NCBI GenBank assembly: GCA_900323505.1
Contig: OOIN01000006.1
Location: forward strand, 620,001-684,000
DNA from: Ustilago trichophora
Lineage: Eukaryota; Basidiomycota; Ustilaginomycetes; Ustilaginales; Ustilaginaceae
DNA: 64,000 nt
Direction of reading: 5' to 3'
A model generated the notes under the pieces. That model was not told the DNA's origin and searched no databases. It saw only the letters and a program-made list of their open reading frames with translations. Shown one piece after another: positions 43,669 through 54,444 of the stretch (position 1 is the first letter of the stretch; each line of letters begins with the position of its first letter). Made by a program: the position numbers and the translations under genes.

Positions 43669-43966
43669 CGAGGCTGAGCTCTGTTTGATTTTTCATTCTT
43701 CTACAAATTCCTGATTTTAATTCTTCGGCTTTCGGATTATTTTGTTCACAATCAACTTTGCCTTCTTCCTGTACCTCCCTTTCGCCATCCAATCAACCAA
43801 CATCACTCTCTCTGGTCCTCGTCTATACCCAACTTACGAGCGCAGAGGCAGAATTTCACCTTGAGCTCGCGATATAGCATCGCTTCAAGCTTCGACTATT
43901 CGACCCACCCCTTCAACTTCATAGAAGCAGCCAGCCTGCTTGTTACGACCACGCGCTTCGCCTAGC
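43249..43966. other. Bidirectional promoter region (transporter / SNU114)
   Basis: 718 bases between divergent start codons, with a T33 tract at 43636-43668 and a pyrimidine-rich leader before SNU114. No coding sequence was recognised. Confidence 0.5.
43636..43668. repeat. T33 homopolymer tract
   Basis: 33 consecutive T on the plus strand, about midway between two divergent genes. Poly(dA:dT) tracts of this kind disfavour nucleosomes and often lie in promoters. Confidence 0.9.
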
Positions 43967-46957
43967 ATGGACGACTACGACGAATTCGGCAACTACATTG
44001 GCCCTCTCTCCGACTCGGAGCTCGGGTCGGAGGACGAGTATGCGCAGGAACCCGAAGATGACGCACCGCCACCCTTGGAACAGCCTGCGCCTCTTGAAGG
44101 GTACGACGACGATGGCGACGACGAAGAGCGATTGGCCAATATGGAACTAGATGAGGAGGGCAATATCGTCCCGCAGCACGCATTGATACGGGTCGACGAA
44201 GGACCCTCGAATGCAGTCGTTCTTCATGAGGACAAGCAGTACTATCCATCAGCATCCGAGGTCTACGGCGAAGATGTCGAAACCATGGTCCAGGAAGAAG
44301 ACGCCCAGCCACTCTCCGTTCCCATCGTTGAGCCGGTCAAGATCCGCCGCTTTGCAGTCGAAGAAGAGGATCTGCCAGAGACACGGTTCGACAAAAGCTT
44401 CTTATCTGGCTTGATGGGCTTCCCAGATATGGTACGCAACGTAGCGGTGGTGGGACACCTGCATCATGGAAAGACAAGTTTGTTGGATACCCTCGTATAC
44501 GAAACGCACAAGATGGAGGTCGATATGGACACGCACATGCGCTACACAGACTCGCATCTGCTTGAGAGGGACAGAGGCATCTCGATCAAGTCTGCGCCTC
44601 TCTCGCTGGTGCTGGAGGGCACAAAGCGCAAATCGTACCTCTTGAACTTGATCGACACGCCTGGTCATACCAACTTTCAAGATGAAGTCGCTGCGGCGTG
44701 CCGTCTCGCCGATGGAGTGGTGCTGGTTGTCGACGTCGTTGAGGGCGTCATGTGCAACACTGTTCAAATCATTCGTCATTGCATCCGCAACCATCTCCCC
44801 ATTGTCTTGGTTCTCAACAAGATCGACAGGCTAGTCCTCGAACTCCGCCTGCCCCCCAACGAGGCATACTACAAGATCAGACACGCCATTCAGGAAGTCA
44901 ACAACTGCATCGCGTCTTTCGACTCCAACCCTGCTCTCCAACTTGGGCCCGAACGCGGGAATGTAGCGTTTGCATCTACCCAGATGGGCTACTGCTTCAC
45001 CCTGCGTAGCTTTGCCAAGCTCTACGCAGAGACCTACGGTGCAGGTGTCGACATTGACGCGTTCGCACAGAGGCTGTGGGGAAACATCTACTACAATGCC
45101 GAATCGCGCAACTTTTCTCGCAAGGCGCCGGATGCCGAGAGCAAGAGGAGCTTTGTGCACTTTATCCTTGAGCCGCTGTACAAGATCTATTCCGCAGTGC
45201 TGTCAAGCGATACGGACAATCTCAAAAAGACTCTAGCGGGATTGGGCATTCATCTCAAGCCAGCAGTGTACAAGACGGATGTGAGGCCGTTGCTCAAGAT
45301 TGTGCTCAACCAGTTCTTTGGGCCGTCCCAGGGCTTTGTGGATTTGGTGGTCGATCATATTCCGTCTCCTAAAGAGGCAGCAGCAAAGCGGTTGGAGCAA
45401 AACTATACAGGACCGAGAGAGGGTGCGATCTACGAAGGCATGCTCTCTTGCGATGCGGACGCACCCCTCGTTATCCAAGTGACGAAGCTCTACCAGACGA
45501 CTGACGCGCAAGAGTTCCGCGCGTTTGGCCGGGTCATGTCGGGCACGGCTCGACCAGATGTCCGCGTCAAAGTCCTCGGCGAGACCTTTTCCCAAGACGA
45601 CGAGGAAGACATGGTCACGACCAGTATCGAAGCCACCTTCATCAACGAGACGCGCTACGTTATCCCCACCACCGGTGTCCCTGCCGGCAACTGGGTTCTG
45701 CTCTCGGGCGTGGACGCCTCCCTCTCTAAGACGGGCACCATCGTCGACGCCACCCTTCCCACCGAAGACCTGCACATCTTTGCCCCGATCGAACACATGA
45801 CCCAATCGGTCCTCAAAGTCTCGGTCGAGCCGCTCAACCCCTCCGAGCTACCCAAGATGCTGGAAGGCCTTCGCAAGATCAACAAATCCTACCCGTTGGC
45901 GGTGACCAAAGTGGAAGAATCTGGCGAGCACGTCATTATGGGCACGGGAGAGCTTTATCTCGACTGTGTACTGCACGATCTCCGAGTGCTTTTCAGCGAG
46001 ATTGAAATTCGAGTTTCCGACCCTGTCGTACGATTCTGCGAGACGGTTGTCGAGACATCCGCCGTCAAATGCTACGCCAGCACTCCGAACAAGCGCAACA
46101 AGCTCACCATCATCTGCGAACCGCTCGAGAAGGGGATTGCGGAAGACATCGAATCTGGAGTGCTCGACATTTCGATGCCTCCCAAAGTGCTAGGCAAGCT
46201 GTTGCAGGAGAAGTACGGATGGGATCTGTTGGCCAGTCGATCGGTGTGGGCTTTCGGAGCCGATGCGAGGGGTGCCAACATCTTGGTCGATGATACACTG
46301 CCCAGTGAGGTGGACAAAAAGTTGCTGTATTCGGTCAAAGAGAGCATTGCGCAGGGATTCCAATGGGGATGCAGGGAAGGACCGTTGTGCGATGAACCGA
46401 TTCGAAACGTCAAATTTCGCATTCTCTCTGCCGACTTGGCTCCGGAGGCCATTCACAGAGGAGGTGGGCAGATCATCCCTACCGCTCGTAGAGCCTGTTA
46501 TGCGGCATTCCTCATGGCTACACCTCGCCTGATGGAGCCCATTTACGAGGTAGAAGTGTCGACTCCTGCGGCTGGGATCGCCTCTGTCTACACGCTCTTG
46601 GCCAAACGCAGAGGTCACGTGGTCAAAGACACGCCCAAACCAGGCAGCACCCTCTTCACCGTCAAAGCCTACATCCCCGTGATAGACGCCAATGGCTTCG
46701 AAACCGATCTGCGCATCGCCACCCAAGGTGCAGCCTTCGCTCTATTGACGTTTAGCCACTGGAGTATCGTACCCGGCAATCCGACGGATGGTAGCATCAA
46801 GCTTAGACCTTTGGAGCCGGCGCCACCGTTGGGATTGGCAAAGGATTTCGTCACAAAGACGAGGAGGAGGAAGGGATTACCTGAGAATGTGGCTGTGGCG
46901 AGTTATTTGGATGCCGAGATGACGGTGGCTCTTGCTCAGGCGGGTATTGAGATGTAG
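43967..46957 (+). CDS. SNU114: U5 snRNP GTPase Snu114 (EFTUD2)
   Basis: An EF-2-like GTPase of the U5 snRNP that controls spliceosome activation and disassembly together with Prp8 and Brr2. A single exon of 996 aa; the ATG at 43967 (M-D-D-Y-D-E-F-G-N-Y-I-G) matches the family start. The acidic N-terminal domain spans about residues 1-110. The G domain has G1 G-H-L-H-H-G-K-T-S-L-L (~161), G3 D-T-P-G-H-T-N-F (~231) and G4 L-N-K-I-D-R-L (~282). EF-2-like domains II-V follow, with the domain V region ending in F-V-T-K-T-R-R-R-K-G-L. The length fits human (972) and yeast (1,008) proteins. The histidine-containing G-H-L-H-H-G-K P-loop form is typical of Snu114. Confidence 0.97.
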   Translation: MDDYDEFGNYIGPLSDSELGSEDEYAQEPEDDAPPPLEQPAPLEGYDDDGDDEERLANMELDEEGNIVPQHALIRVDEGPSNAVVLHEDKQYYPSASEVYGEDVETMVQEEDAQPLSVPIVEPVKIRRFAVEEEDLPETRFDKSFLSGLMGFPDMVRNVAVVGHLHHGKTSLLDTLVYETHKMEVDMDTHMRYTDSHLLERDRGISIKSAPLSLVLEGTKRKSYLLNLIDTPGHTNFQDEVAAACRLADGVVLVVDVVEGVMCNTVQIIRHCIRNHLPIVLVLNKIDRLVLELRLPPNEAYYKIRHAIQEVNNCIASFDSNPALQLGPERGNVAFASTQMGYCFTLRSFAKLYAETYGAGVDIDAFAQRLWGNIYYNAESRNFSRKAPDAESKRSFVHFILEPLYKIYSAVLSSDTDNLKKTLAGLGIHLKPAVYKTDVRPLLKIVLNQFFGPSQGFVDLVVDHIPSPKEAAAKRLEQNYTGPREGAIYEGMLSCDADAPLVIQVTKLYQTTDAQEFRAFGRVMSGTARPDVRVKVLGETFSQDDEEDMVTTSIEATFINETRYVIPTTGVPAGNWVLLSGVDASLSKTGTIVDATLPTEDLHIFAPIEHMTQSVLKVSVEPLNPSELPKMLEGLRKINKSYPLAVTKVEESGEHVIMGTGELYLDCVLHDLRVLFSEIEIRVSDPVVRFCETVVETSAVKCYASTPNKRNKLTIICEPLEKGIAEDIESGVLDISMPPKVLGKLLQEKYGWDLLASRSVWAFGADARGANILVDDTLPSEVDKKLLYSVKESIAQGFQWGCREGPLCDEPIRNVKFRILSADLAPEAIHRGGGQIIPTARRACYAAFLMATPRLMEPIYEVEVSTPAAGIASVYTLLAKRRGHVVKDTPKPGSTLFTVKAYIPVIDANGFETDLRIATQGAAFALLTFSHWSIVPGNPTDGSIKLRPLEPAPPLGLAKDFVTKTRRRKGLPENVAVASYLDAEMTVALAQAGIEM

Positions 46958-47344
46958 TGGGGTGATGTGGGTGGGATGCAATGCAATTCATATTGATAGT
47001 ACAGGAGGATCGTTTTTGATGTCTGGCTGCTAGCGATTGTGTGAGAGTGTGATTGGGCGATGTGAGGATGTCGGCGTTGTCTGCAAACGTCAGAAACAAG
47101 ACTGGCCCTTGACCTCCAATTCTCAGCGTCTCGTAGAAGACCCACACTCACGTCGCGCCAACCCGCACCCAGCAAAAACGCCTTGCCACACCTCTACCGC
47201 CTCACATTTCAACTTCCTTCTTCCAAACGCTTGCGAAAAGGCATTTCATTACGACCTCAGAGGCCATGTCGAGTGATTACAGTATACAACAACGACCATG
47301 TCTCTCGTTGTTTCATTTGCTGTGTTGAGGACAATGTGAAAGTT
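46958..47344. other. Convergent 3' UTR region
   Basis: 387 bases lie between the SNU114 (+) and GRX5 (-) stop codons. No gene or structure was recognised. Confidence 0.5.
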
Positions 47345-48280
47345 TTAGGCTTGAGCATTCTTAGCCTCCTCCAAAGGCAGTAGGAGATCGTGCTTGAGAA
47401 GAAGCTCTTCGAGTTCACCCGATTGGTGCACTGTTTATTGAGGACGGCCATATAAAAATCATCACTATTGTTAGTATCTTCGGGACTCTATTTGCACCTG
47501 CTTCCTTTTCGACACTCTCCCTCCTCGCCCAACACCCTCTTCGTCAGTACCCAATTGACGAAAAAGGCAGAGAGGGAGAGCAAACTTTTCTTCTAGCACC
47601 TACTCACTGTTGATCAAAATATCGCAACCACCCACGAATTCACCATCGACATAGACCTGAGGAATAGTCGGCCAATCGCTGTACTCCTTGATCCCTTCCC
47701 TCAACTCCTGGTCCTCGAGGCAGTTGAACGTCTTGAGCAGGTCAGGTTTTACACCCTGCACCTGCATGACTTGGATCACGGCGCGCGAGAAGCCGCACAT
47801 GGGTTGGTCGGGCGTACCCTTCATGAATACCACCAGCGGGTTGGTCTTGACGGCACTGTCGATTTTTGATCGCGCTTCGGTCGAGAGTTGACGAAGCAAG
47901 GTAAGCGTCGGGTGGATGGTGGTCTTGGTAGGGGTTGTGAGGATTGAAGTGCGGGCTGGGGCCGAACGCTGTTGGGAAGGATCGAGTTGAAGGTGAAGAG
48001 AAGTGACGGTAGTTGATAGAGATGGCGGGGCGAAGAGTGAAATTCGGTGTCGGTCCAAGATATAGATAGAACGTACGACGGATAAGCAACGACAAACGGA
48101 CAGCATACACATATGATCCCGATGAAAGCCATCACCACCGCAAGAACCACCATCACCATCAACGATCAGAATTGAAGAACCAGATCTTTTGTCAGCAAAT
48201 CAGCTTCACACAATAACCCGAGGATTGAGAAGCGGTCAACTTACAAGCAGCCCAAAACTCTGTCTGAAAAACGTCGACAT
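47345..48280 (-). CDS. GRX5: Mitochondrial monothiol glutaredoxin Grx5
   Basis: A matrix monothiol glutaredoxin that carries and transfers [2Fe-2S] clusters. Three exons on the minus strand, 48245-48280, 47608-47968 and 47345-47430, have GTAAGT and GTGAGT donors and CAG acceptors, phases 0 and 1, giving 160 aa. The N-terminus ([12 protein letters not shown] then R-S-A-P-A-R-T) is a mitochondrial presequence. The domain starts near residue 42 ([10 protein letters not shown]). The CGFS active site is at 70-73. The glutathione-binding W-P-T-I-P-Q-V-Y-V is at about 111-119, and G-G-C-D is at 125-128. The short third exon supplies the conserved C-terminal helix ([10 protein letters not shown]). 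Reading only the large exon would give a wrong N-terminus and lose the end. Confidence 0.95.
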
Positions 48281-48927
48281 CTTGTTCTCGCAAATACCTA
48301 AATACGATGTAGTATCTCGAAGAGGTGATGGTGAAAACGAGAGAGTGAAATAAAAATGTCTCAACTTGTGTGTGGAGGAATCAGCATACACGATTTCCAC
48401 CGACTTCTTCTGCAACCCCCCAACAGTCCAGGCGAAATTGCCCGATTCGATACGACGCATATTACTAAGCACAGCAAACCCATCTCTCCTCGTGATCCCA
48501 TTTCGTTTCTTTGGCTCTGCTAACACCATCTCGATCCCACACTCGCACACCGTTCAGCCTCCAATATCAATATCAGCCACACACTTCGGACAAAGAAAAA
48601 TTATGTGGAAAGCAATCTGAGATTCGAGATTTGGAGCAAGGACGAAGCTGAAAACATACGACAACGACTAGGGAAGACAAGCTCTGTGATTTTGTTTTTC
48701 GGTTGAAGTTTTTAGGTGGTAGGGAACGAACTCGGAGCATAGTTAAGAGAGAAAGAACGGGGAACAAGTTCTGGTCTGGGAAACGGGACCTTTTGGGGGG
48801 TGAAGCCATGGCTGGCATCCAGAAACGATCGATACAGGTACAAACGGCGCAGAAGCCTTGAGGGATGCAAACACGACGACAAGAAAAGGGTATATATACG
48901 GAGGCACCAAGCTTCCTTTTTCAATCA
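48281..48927. other. GRX5 promoter and 3' flank of the bZIP gene
   Basis: 647 bases. A TATATATA element at about 48891-48898 lies just past the bZIP stop and could serve as a polyadenylation efficiency element. No coding sequence was recognised. Confidence 0.5.
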
Positions 48928-50799
48928 TCAAAGAAGAGCTCGGGCATCGTCCCTCTCCTTCTCGGCGAGCTCGCATCGTCGCTTCCACGACTCGACCTCG
49001 CTGGTGAGAGCTTCAATCTTTTCGTGCAGTAGACGAAGCTCCTCAGCCTTTCGGTGACGAGATCGTCGAGCAGCCAGCGTGTTCGAGAGACGCTTGGCAA
49101 CACGTGGGTCCTTTTCGCGGCGGATGGCGGCCTCCTCCTCGGCAAACTCGTCGACCTCGGCGCTTGAGGCGGAGGCGGCGGTGTCGCGACGAGAGGTGGC
49201 AGAGACCGTGTAGTAGGTACGCTTCTGGATGGGAGCATCCAGAGGCAGGAGGTCGGTCGAGTCGAGTCGTCGCTTGGTACCGCGGGAGTCGGTCTTGTTG
49301 GAAGACGACGAGCTCCTTCGGTCCAGAGCAGGCGAGCTGGTCTCGGACTTGGAGGTGACGGGAGCAGGGGCAAGAGCCGGCGCCGGAACGGGGGCGGAGG
49401 CAGGTGCCAGGGGAGCAGCCATCGAAGTGAAGGCCAGGGGCGAGGCGGTCAGCGCCGGTGCCACGGGGGCAACAGAGGCGGCGCTGGTGTTGACGGCGAC
49501 GCTGGCGGTGGTGGCCGAGTTGGAGAGCGCAGCGCTGCTCAGGGCTCGAAGCAGGGTGATGGCGGGGTCCTCGGTAGAGGCGCCTCCTACAGTGGGCTGG
49601 CTGAGCTTGCTGAAGGCCATCTCGACGGGCAGCTTGTGAGCCGACTTGGCCTCGGGGAAGAGGGTGAAGTCGGATCCCATCTCGGAGGGAGCACCAAAGT
49701 CACCAACAGTGTTGGCGCCAAAGTCGTGGTGAGCAAGCTCGAGCGGGCTCACGTTGGACGAGGCGTAGCCATCCTGGGGAGGGAAGAGGGGAGCGCCGGC
49801 GATGCCGGGGACTCCCAGATCGTCCTCGTAGCTGTCGAGAGGCAGCAGCGGGCTAGGGCCGCACGAGTCGATCTCGAAAGACATCGAGTCAGTCAGGGCA
49901 GGCGAAGGGTCAGTCCACTCTGGTGAAGAGAGGAAGTCCTCAGCGGCCTGGGCCTGGAATCCGTGTCCGATCCACGAGGGGTCGTCAGCAGACATGGGGT
50001 TGAGACCGAGGACGGCGTTGAAACCGGCCTCGTTCTTGACAGAGTCCATGCCACGCTGGGCCTCAAAGGGCAGCGTGGGGACCGAGCCATCAGCAGCAGA
50101 AGCAGGCATCGTGGCGTTGAGCTGGGCGATGAGCTGTTGATAGTATCGGATCTGTTCTAGGCGTTGCTTCTGAGCCGGATTGTAGGAACCAGCAGAGGAA
50201 ACAGGGGTAGAAGACAGAGAGTGACGACGACCAGCAGTAGCAGCAGCGAGGGCAGAAGCGACAGCAGCGGGTGTGATGCTAGGCACTCGAGCAAACGTAG
50301 GCTGTGTGGGCGTGGTAGAGTGGGCCGGGCTGTTGGTAGTAGCGGCGGCTTGCTTGGGGAGGGGACGGATGGCGGCCAGGGTAGACTGAAGATGCTTCAG
50401 CAAATTGGCTTGCGCAGACGGAGACGACGGGTTCGAGATGGCGGCTTCGAGGTGAGCTCGCAAAGAGATGGGGGCAGTAGCACTTGTAGTAGAGTTGCTA
50501 GTGGAAAAATTCAAAATGTGTGGAGAAGACGCGGACGACAGGTTATCGTTGGTCGGGCGGTGGACACCTTTCAAAAAGGGTGTTTTGGGGAGCTTGTTCG
50601 AGACTTGGGGACTGTTGTTGTTGTTGGCCGAGGCGGGGCTTGCACTGGGTAGTGGGGGCAACCATGATGGCGAGTTAGAAGACAGCTTGGTGGGAGCTGT
50701 CGGAGTGATGTTCGTTTTGTTGGTCAAAGAAGACAACGTAGAAATCAACCCGGAGGGAAGATTTGGATACAATGTGGAGTTGATGGAGGGGGAAAGAGG
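48928..50799 (-). CDS. bZIP transcription factor, Gcn4/Cpc1-like; start codon unresolved
   Basis: The frame is open on the minus strand from a stop at 50950-50952 down to 48928, but has no in-frame ATG before 50109. A likely intron acceptor (GTTACAG, with a CTAAC 35 bases before it) would start an exon at 50799, used here as the 5' limit. That gives about 623 codons without a start. The product is Ser/Ala/Pro-rich with activation-domain-like acidic/aromatic patches (D-P-S-W-I-G-H-G-F, F-L-S-S-P-E-W-T-D-P-S). The bZIP lies in the last ~65 residues: basic region R-L-S-N-T-L-A-A-R-R-S-R-H-R-K, then leucine-spaced heptads. N-T-x-A-A-R-R-S-R is the Gcn4/Cpc1 basic signature, so a role in amino-acid starvation response is likely. 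Two three-codon upstream ORFs lie at 50879-50890 and 51326-51337. Confidence 0.8.
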   Translation of the reverse strand, partial: PLSPSINSTLYPNLPSGLISTLSSLTNKTNITPTAPTKLSSNSPSWLPPLPSASPASANNNNSPQVSNKLPKTPFLKGVHRPTNDNLSSASSPHILNFSTSNSTTSATAPISLRAHLEAAISNPSSPSAQANLLKHLQSTLAAIRPLPKQAAATTNSPAHSTTPTQPTFARVPSITPAAVASALAAATAGRRHSLSSTPVSSAGSYNPAQKQRLEQIRYYQQLIAQLNATMPASAADGSVPTLPFEAQRGMDSVKNEAGFNAVLGLNPMSADDPSWIGHGFQAQAAEDFLSSPEWTDPSPALTDSMSFEIDSCGPSPLLPLDSYEDDLGVPGIAGAPLFPPQDGYASSNVSPLELAHHDFGANTVGDFGAPSEMGSDFTLFPEAKSAHKLPVEMAFSKLSQPTVGGASTEDPAITLLRALSSAALSNSATTASVAVNTSAASVAPVAPALTASPLAFTSMAAPLAPASAPVPAPALAPAPVTSKSETSSPALDRRSSSSSNKTDSRGTKRRLDSTDLLPLDAPIQKRTYYTVSATSRRDTAASASSAEVDEFAEEEAAIRREKDPRVAKRLSNTLAARRSRHRKAEELRLLHEKIEALTSEVESWKRRCELAEKERDDARALL

Positions 50800-50878
50800 C
50801 TGTAACGACGAGGTTATAGAGTCTATCCTTTCTTCGTTAGACGAGAAAGAATGGCGAGAGTCTAAGCGGGGGATCCGT

Positions 50879-50890
50879 TTAGAAGAGCAT
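50879..50890 (-). promoter_or_regulatory. Candidate three-codon upstream ORF of the bZIP gene
   Basis: ATG-CTC-TTC-TAA on the minus strand, about 90 bases before the putative acceptor. Very short upstream ORFs regulate GCN4 in yeast; whether this one is in the mature mRNA is unknown. Confidence 0.35.
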
Positions 50891-51325
50891 GTTGGGCCAG
50901 CTACGTGGTCAGTGGTGAAGAAGCAGCTGTAGGAAATAGTGGTACCGCTCTAGGCGATAAGTCAAGGCAGAGGCAAGGGGGGGACAGATCTTCGTTCTAA
51001 AGTGTAACGAAGATGATCAAGTGGAAAGTTGGTGATGAGTATGGAGGAGGGAGGAGGAAGAGGTGCGAACGATGACGCTGAGAAGAGCTTCTGTTATAAA
51101 GGAAAGGGCAGCAGCTGGCGACAGGAGGATCTGGTACAGACAAGCGAAAAGGGCGGGATGCGGGAAGGAATTGCGGTGTGGGAGCAGTGTCGATGGATTT
51201 GCCAAGGTCGATTCAGGCAGAAGAGCAGTGTAGCGAAGAGAGAAACAACGAAAAGACTGGCAATATGCCTCGTCTTGTCAAGATGGGCAAGGACGTGGTC
51301 AACAAGGATCGCCTCGTCGAAGAGA

Positions 51326-51337
51326 TCAAAATTGCAT
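51326..51337 (-). promoter_or_regulatory. Second candidate three-codon upstream ORF of the bZIP gene
   Basis: ATG-CAA-TTT-TGA on the minus strand. Together with 50879-50890 it is one of only two minus-strand ATGs seen between the bZIP frame and about 51.5 kb. Confidence 0.3.
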
Positions 51338-51843
51338 TCCTGCAAGACTGATCAGGTGCTACAAGAATGTGCCGCAATGTGACAGGTGTGATGCTTGAGA
51401 AAACGAGGGTGATGGGTAGAGAAGAGGGCTGCCGCCGAAAGTTAGCGAGGGCGGGAAAGAGCTACCCCAAACACTGGCGCGACGCCTTGGCTCGGTCGAA
51501 TTCAGAGTGAGTTTGAATCCAAAATCATTTCAATCCGTCAAATCAATATCGTGTGGGCGAAGAAAAAGAGCGTGGGCACCAAAATGCAGCATTGCACACT
51601 CCGCTTTTGCTCTCTTGGCGAGGTGCTGAAACTGGCCCACATGCGTACTGTATTTGCAACTTTTTTTTAAAAAAAAAAAAAAGTTCGAGAAGAGAAAAAA
51701 ATCCTCGAATCTTTGACCTCTCTCTCTCTCTCTCTTTCCACCTCTTCTTCCAAAGTGATCATGCTTCATCACAGCCCATCCCCTAGCTGGCGAAGGTGAC
51801 GATGGAGATAACTGGCGTACAAATATGATGGAGATCACAGCGC

Positions 51844-51852
<9 letters not shown>

Positions 51853-51902
<50 letters not shown>

Positions 51903-51909
51903 TGTGTGT
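51853..51909. repeat. Compound (AG)24(TG)n microsatellite
   Basis: About 24 AG units run directly into a short TG run. Dinucleotide repeat; probably length-variable. Confidence 0.92.
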
Positions 51910-53893
51910 ATTGAACCATGGGAGCCGACGCAAGCTGATTCGTCAAACATGTGTGCGGCAGGCCAGCGTTATCACGCATGAATCTCAGTTTTGAGAACGC
52001 GATGCAAAAAGGCAAATCCACAAGTGAGCAACAAGCAAGGCACCAACATCGCACACAAAAGCCATCCTCCTCTCCTCGGTGAAAAGGGCGGCTCAAGCCC
52101 GATCCAGGGGGCCATACACGAAAAGCCACCTTCTTTTTGCGTCTCGTTAGTGCGTCAATCTAGTGGAGCCAAAGCCCCCTCTCACTGGCATTGGATCTGG
52201 AGGTAGCTACGATTGTCCGCCGAGAGCTAGTTGGTGTTGGTTGCGATGGCAAGGTTGATTGGGTTGCGGGTATTGGTGCTCTTTGGCAAAAAGGCTTTCC
52301 GTGGAACGTTGTGAGCAAGCGACTAGGCCACGTCGGTTGGCGAGGCAGGCAAGAGTGGGAAAGGCAAAGACGACGGAGAACCGGCGGAAAGTACAGTAAG
52401 GTCTTCGGTTGTCTTACGGTGTGGGCAGTGATCTTTGATGCGTTGCATTCCTCGTTTCCTATCTTCATCATGAGTAGGACGGCGGTTGCAATCAATCGGT
52501 CACATTTCAGGCACACACCTCATCAACAATGCCAGTAGCGCTGTAAGGCAAAATGATACCGACTTCGGATGTACTGTACAGTAGGTGGTCTCCAAAGCCC
52601 CACCGGCTTCTTTGTATGCTACCGAACCACAGCCGCCGAAACAGCACGCTTGCGGAACCACGTTCAACGTACGGATGCTGTCTCGCCGAGTCGCCTCATC
52701 ATAGTGGGGGCCAGGGGAATGCTCTTGGTCAAGACCGAAGCATGTTGGTTCCACGTTGGCAAGCCACGTTGTTTCCAACGGAGAGAGAGAGTGTGTGTGT
52801 GTGTGTGAACACAGCAATGCCGGACATACCGATACACCTCGCACACCGGTTTCGGTATCCGTGGAGTAGAGGTGAGCGCGTCGTCGTAGCGTCGAAATAC
52901 TGTACTGCAGGGAGGCTGGGGATGCATTGCAATTCAGCTTTTTATGAAAATGTTCTCAAGAAGGTCGAGTCACATCTGTATGATCATGTGCTGCCTCTCT
53001 CCTCACACACACTCTCTCACGGATCAGATCGTCCGACCCTGACATTGTCGCTCGCCTTCCTTGACTGTTTTCACTATCATCATCCGATCGAGCTTGTACT
53101 TTGTATACATTCCTTGTCGTCGACATTTCATGGTGAGCTTAGTGGCTCAAACGTGCTTTGCATTCGGTGAGAATGGGGATGGCGTGGGCGTACGAGCGAG
53201 CGTGCCTGATTGGAAGCCAAGTGGCTGCAATCCCGACTCTCATTTTCCGTCAGGTTGCCCTATCCATGCATGCATGCATATATGCGAGCTTGAAAACAAA
53301 AAGGATGACTCGACCTTCGACAGAAAAGCGTCCTCATCCATAAACCGCCTTTGCTTTCCCGCCCTTTCTTCTTTCATTTCCATTCAATTTCGGATCCGAT
53401 TCACATCGCCAAACAAGGCAGACCACCGATATACATTCAAAGAGTGCTCTAACACCGATGTGTCTTGAGGATGTCTTGATCCGCAATGTTCTTCCACCTC
53501 GATTTGAAGTTGGTCTGAAGTGTACAACAGCGCAAACAAATGCGTTGCACTTTCCAGAGTGTTACGTATCGCTGTGCCATGGGGTGAGCCAATCGCACAC
53601 GTCAATCCACAGAGTGAGTTTCTTCACACGCAACACACGCAACACACACTAGAGTTTGCACTACAGTACAGTAAACTAGCCTTGCATTTCCGATCCGTCC
53701 ATCATCACCTCTCTCTCCACCAACCAATAAAACAACCAGCTGGCTAACCATCTGATCGACCAATCAATCGCAATGCCAAGGCTAAGGGAGAGACCCTGTC
53801 CGACTTGACCGCAACGAGGAAGAAAAACCGGAGACTGCTCGGTCTCGGAAGGCCGGCCGAACTCTTTTCTTTTTAGCAGCGGGTTGCAGATGA

Positions 53894-53916
53894 TTTTTTT
53901 TTTTTTTTTTTTTTTT
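53894..53916. repeat. T23 homopolymer tract
   Basis: 23 consecutive T followed by C5, in the gene-free region before the fasciclin gene's 3' end. Confidence 0.9.
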
Positions 53917-54444
53917 CCCCCTTTTCGACAAAGGTAAATTCACCGCGTAAAGCGCCGAGAAAGAAGAGGTGATTGGCTGCCCCGCGTTGATGGCCCATGA
54001 CGAAGGTCGCCGCTTGAATTGCGTGACTGAAATCTGTCAGACAGATACAGAGAGAGAGAGGATAAACGTTGAGCGTGTTAGACCGTTAACCAGTCTCAGT
54101 GTGCAGGATGGGCCTGCATGCACGGCTACTCGACAGCTGTCAAATTACACCGTCGCCTCCCATCGTTCATACAGTAGCTTTGCTCCTTCCATCTTGCTTG
54201 CAAGTCATCGCTTGAAGTTCTCTAGCAATGGATGAGAATGTCCCATGATAATCAGGCCGAAAACCGAAACTTCCCCAACCTCAAACTTTCACAAACTTGA
54301 AGACCTGAACAGAGCCAAACGCCTTGATGTCACTAGAGCATCGGAAGCAAGCTTTGATTCATTCTTTCGCCACCTTCACTACAAAACACAACCGATAGAA
54401 CCCCATGTTGCATCAGTGTGTCGAAGCGCAACGCATCAGGCCTT

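Larger units (their letters stand above)
50800..54444. other. 3.6-kb region with bZIP leader/promoter and no recognised gene
   Basis: This lies upstream of the bZIP gene and downstream of the fasciclin gene. It contains the two upstream ORFs, a TC run (51719-51736), a compound GA/GT microsatellite (51853-51909), a short GA/GT run near 52781-52806 and a T23 tract (53894-53916). Longer open frames here have no recognisable motif or are repeat translations. Confidence 0.45.

Noticed and set aside
51530..52129. Minus-strand frame of 199 codons with a Leu-Ser repeat
   Set aside because: The Leu-Ser run is a translation of the GA microsatellite; flanks show no protein-like pattern.
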